The translations under genes were made by a program, and so were the position numbers. A stretch of DNA of 64,000 nucleotides. Source: Nymphaea colorata. Taxonomy: Eukaryota; Streptophyta; Magnoliopsida; Nymphaeales; Nymphaeaceae. The notes under the pieces were generated by a model. It saw only the letters and a program-made list of their open reading frames with translations. It was not told the origin of the DNA and did not search any database. Numbering within the stretch: the first letter of the stretch is position 1; the number at the start of each line of letters is the position of its first letter. Positions 62,516-64,000 of this stretch are shown piece by piece. Location: positions 19,224,581 to 19,288,580 of the forward strand of contig NC_045147.1 in NCBI RefSeq assembly GCF_008831285.2. Direction: 5' to 3'.

Positions 62516-63466
62516 AAAGTATGTGCGTCTGACGTTGGTGCAAATTACGATTTTTATTAATAGCATTGGACCAACCCTGCAACCATAAACCTTGACTCAT
62601 TTATTATGTTGAAGATAAGGCCGGGTTGGCAAACAGCTAGGGCATCCATGTAACGGTGCAGAGAAGTCCCCAAGCCCAACCACTGAGGATAGTGAGTTAA
62701 AGATTTTCATAATTAATAACATTCAACCAAATAGCTAAGTGTTTTTTTCCGCCAATATTCATTGAGGCTACTGGCCCTCGATCCACAATGCTTTCATCAC
62801 ATATATGCAACCCAACTTTGTTTGTGAACAGGAAGATATTCTTTTCAATTTTTTAGTTTCTATCGGTTTGGAGCTCATACAAGTTTATATTCTTTTCAAT
62901 TTTTTAGTTTCTACGTCAAGTTAAAATTATAACTTTATTTTTTAAATTAAAAAACAAAACGAAAATATGCTATCAGATTGCCACGAAAATAATGGCGCAA
63001 GGCCAAACGTTACAAGAGGAAGGGGAAATTTTGTAGTTTGGCTTGTAATTCTCTGTTTAGACGGTCGCTTCGCATGGCTACCGTGTCCGACAGGGCAACC
63101 AAGACAAGTTCGACAATGAAATACAAATGGAGTCCATACAAGTTTTCATTCCTTTTATTTTCTATTTTACGAATGAAGTTAAAATAATACATTTAAAAAA
63201 AAATTATGCAAAATAGGCCGATATGCAACAATACGCTTATCAGCCCATCAACCCGCGCATATATGTTAGCCCTCTTTAAGGGTCTAAAATTATTTGTCTT
63301 ATAATTACCCTTCAGCCAAGAATTTCTGGCTCCATTTATTCGTTCATTATATGCTTTTCAGTGGTTGCTCTACCCAAATGTCTGGTGTGTCTAAAAGGTT
63401 CTATCAATTTCTTCAATTCGAATGCAAAAGGTGCATAAAATCCCTCATGGAGAGTCTAAATTGATA

Positions 63467-63926
63467 AAAGACAGCACTTTAACAAGGGAGATGGAGTACG
63501 CACCTTGAAATATTCAAATTCGATGGACCCAGACATGTTTCCGGACCTGAATCTTCACATTATCATCCTGCAGAAGTAGTTAAATATGAGTGACATTTTT
63601 AAGAACAACACAAAGACAGATTACATCATGATAATGCCCAATATTCTTTATTTTTTCTTTTTTGGTTAAGAGATTTTATATATGTTTTTGACATCATCTT
63701 TGTAATTGCAAGAGAAAAAAACTGATTTATTGGTTGTAGACTTTCCTTCCTTTATAATATTTTTGAATTTCTAATACTGACAATATTAACATTCCTTCTG
63801 AGTGTAATGTTTGTTGGACGAAGGAGCAGCACCAAGAAAATTGTGGAGCCTAAACCCAACCAGCACCGGTCCTGTGTGAAAGCGCGTCATGAAGGGGATG
63901 GGACGGACCCTAGGACTCAATTTTCT
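63467..63926. repeat. RLP upstream segment, copy B of a duplicated block
   Basis: Aligns in the same orientation with 51010-51525, about 12.5 kb away: for example GAAATATTCAAATTCGATGG, TTTTTGGTTAAGAGATTTT and GCAGCACCAAGAAAATTGTGG occur in both in the same order. The copy lacks about 50 bp present in copy A and diverges after about 63926. The last 74 bases do not yet show an RLP start, so a further RLP gene or relic may begin beyond the window edge. Confidence 0.85.
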
Positions 63927-64000
63927 GATTGCCATAAAATACTCTCACTGGTAAAATTTATGGTTGCTTTTACAGCATGGATGTACTCCGAAAGAACCAA

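Larger units (their letters stand above)
59141..63466. other. Intergenic, repeat-bearing
   Basis: No gene is supported. A dispersed repeat lies at 59281-59410 and a duplicated 60-bp block at 59432-59490 and 62456-62515. A short direct repeat GCACGAAGTGAAGGAGGTTT recurs near 60490 and 60625, and TATTCTTTTCAATTTTTTAG recurs at about 62838 and 62889. Open frames such as those at 59.5-60.0 and 60.2-60.5 kb have no recognisable motifs. Confidence 0.4.

Noticed and set aside
1-64000. tRNA, rRNA or known small RNA genes
   Set aside because: Reading for tRNA B-box words and cloverleaf context gave no convincing case. A covariance-model search would be decisive and could not be run.
1-64000. Autonomous retrotransposons, DNA transposons or endogenous viral sequences
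   Set aside because: No reverse transcriptase, integrase, transposase, capsid or movement-protein motif was recognised in any frame. Only short non-autonomous repeats were seen.

Overview
The window reads as nuclear DNA of a flowering plant. Several genes have GT-AG introns at positions typical of plant families (R2R3-MYB, pectinesterase, alkaline/neutral invertase). There are plant-specific families (PLS-class PPR, LRR receptor-like protein), TATA boxes, AT-rich intergenic DNA and many short non-autonomous repeats. I cannot place it more precisely than angiosperm, and I saw no bacterial, organellar or viral block.

Layout. 1-6.1 kb: mostly intergenic, with hairpin-type repeats, a 73-bp tandem repeat, a tiny ORF (1201-1356, minus) and a possible first exon on the minus strand (5416-5602). 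6.3-7.9 kb: a complete three-exon R2R3-MYB gene of subgroup 20 (plus). 8-24 kb: gene-poor, with a cluster of ACGT-core promoter elements at 8.5-8.8 kb and several MITE-like repeats. 24.2-26.3 kb: a complete five-exon pectinesterase (plus). 27.6-29.0 kb: a decayed PPR gene. 29.6-29.9 kb: an orphan TATA box with two overlapping unrecognised frames. 31.6-36.4 kb: a six-exon alkaline/neutral invertase (minus) with an organelle-type N-terminus. 36.5-44.4 kb: gene-poor. 44.5-44.8 kb: UBL5/Hub1 (minus). 46.9-48.5 kb: an intact single-exon PPR protein, E/E+ type (minus). 51.0-64.0 kb: an LRR receptor-like protein (RLP) neighbourhood. It holds one nearly full-length RLP whose frame is broken near 53,850, an RLP relic at 58.7-59.1 kb, a second copy of the RLP upstream region at 63.5-63.9 kb, and a 13-copy 69-bp minisatellite.

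The genes do not form an operon-like or pathway cluster. Their roles are transcriptional control (MYB), cell-wall pectin modification (pectinesterase), sucrose cleavage in organelles (invertase), pre-mRNA splicing (UBL5), organelle RNA processing (PPR) and surface recognition (RLP). The part most worth a second look is the 51-64 kb RLP region, where duplication, deletion and decay are all visible. I found no convincing new molecular system. Exon coordinates were worked out by hand from reading frame and GT-AG sites and have no transcript support here.
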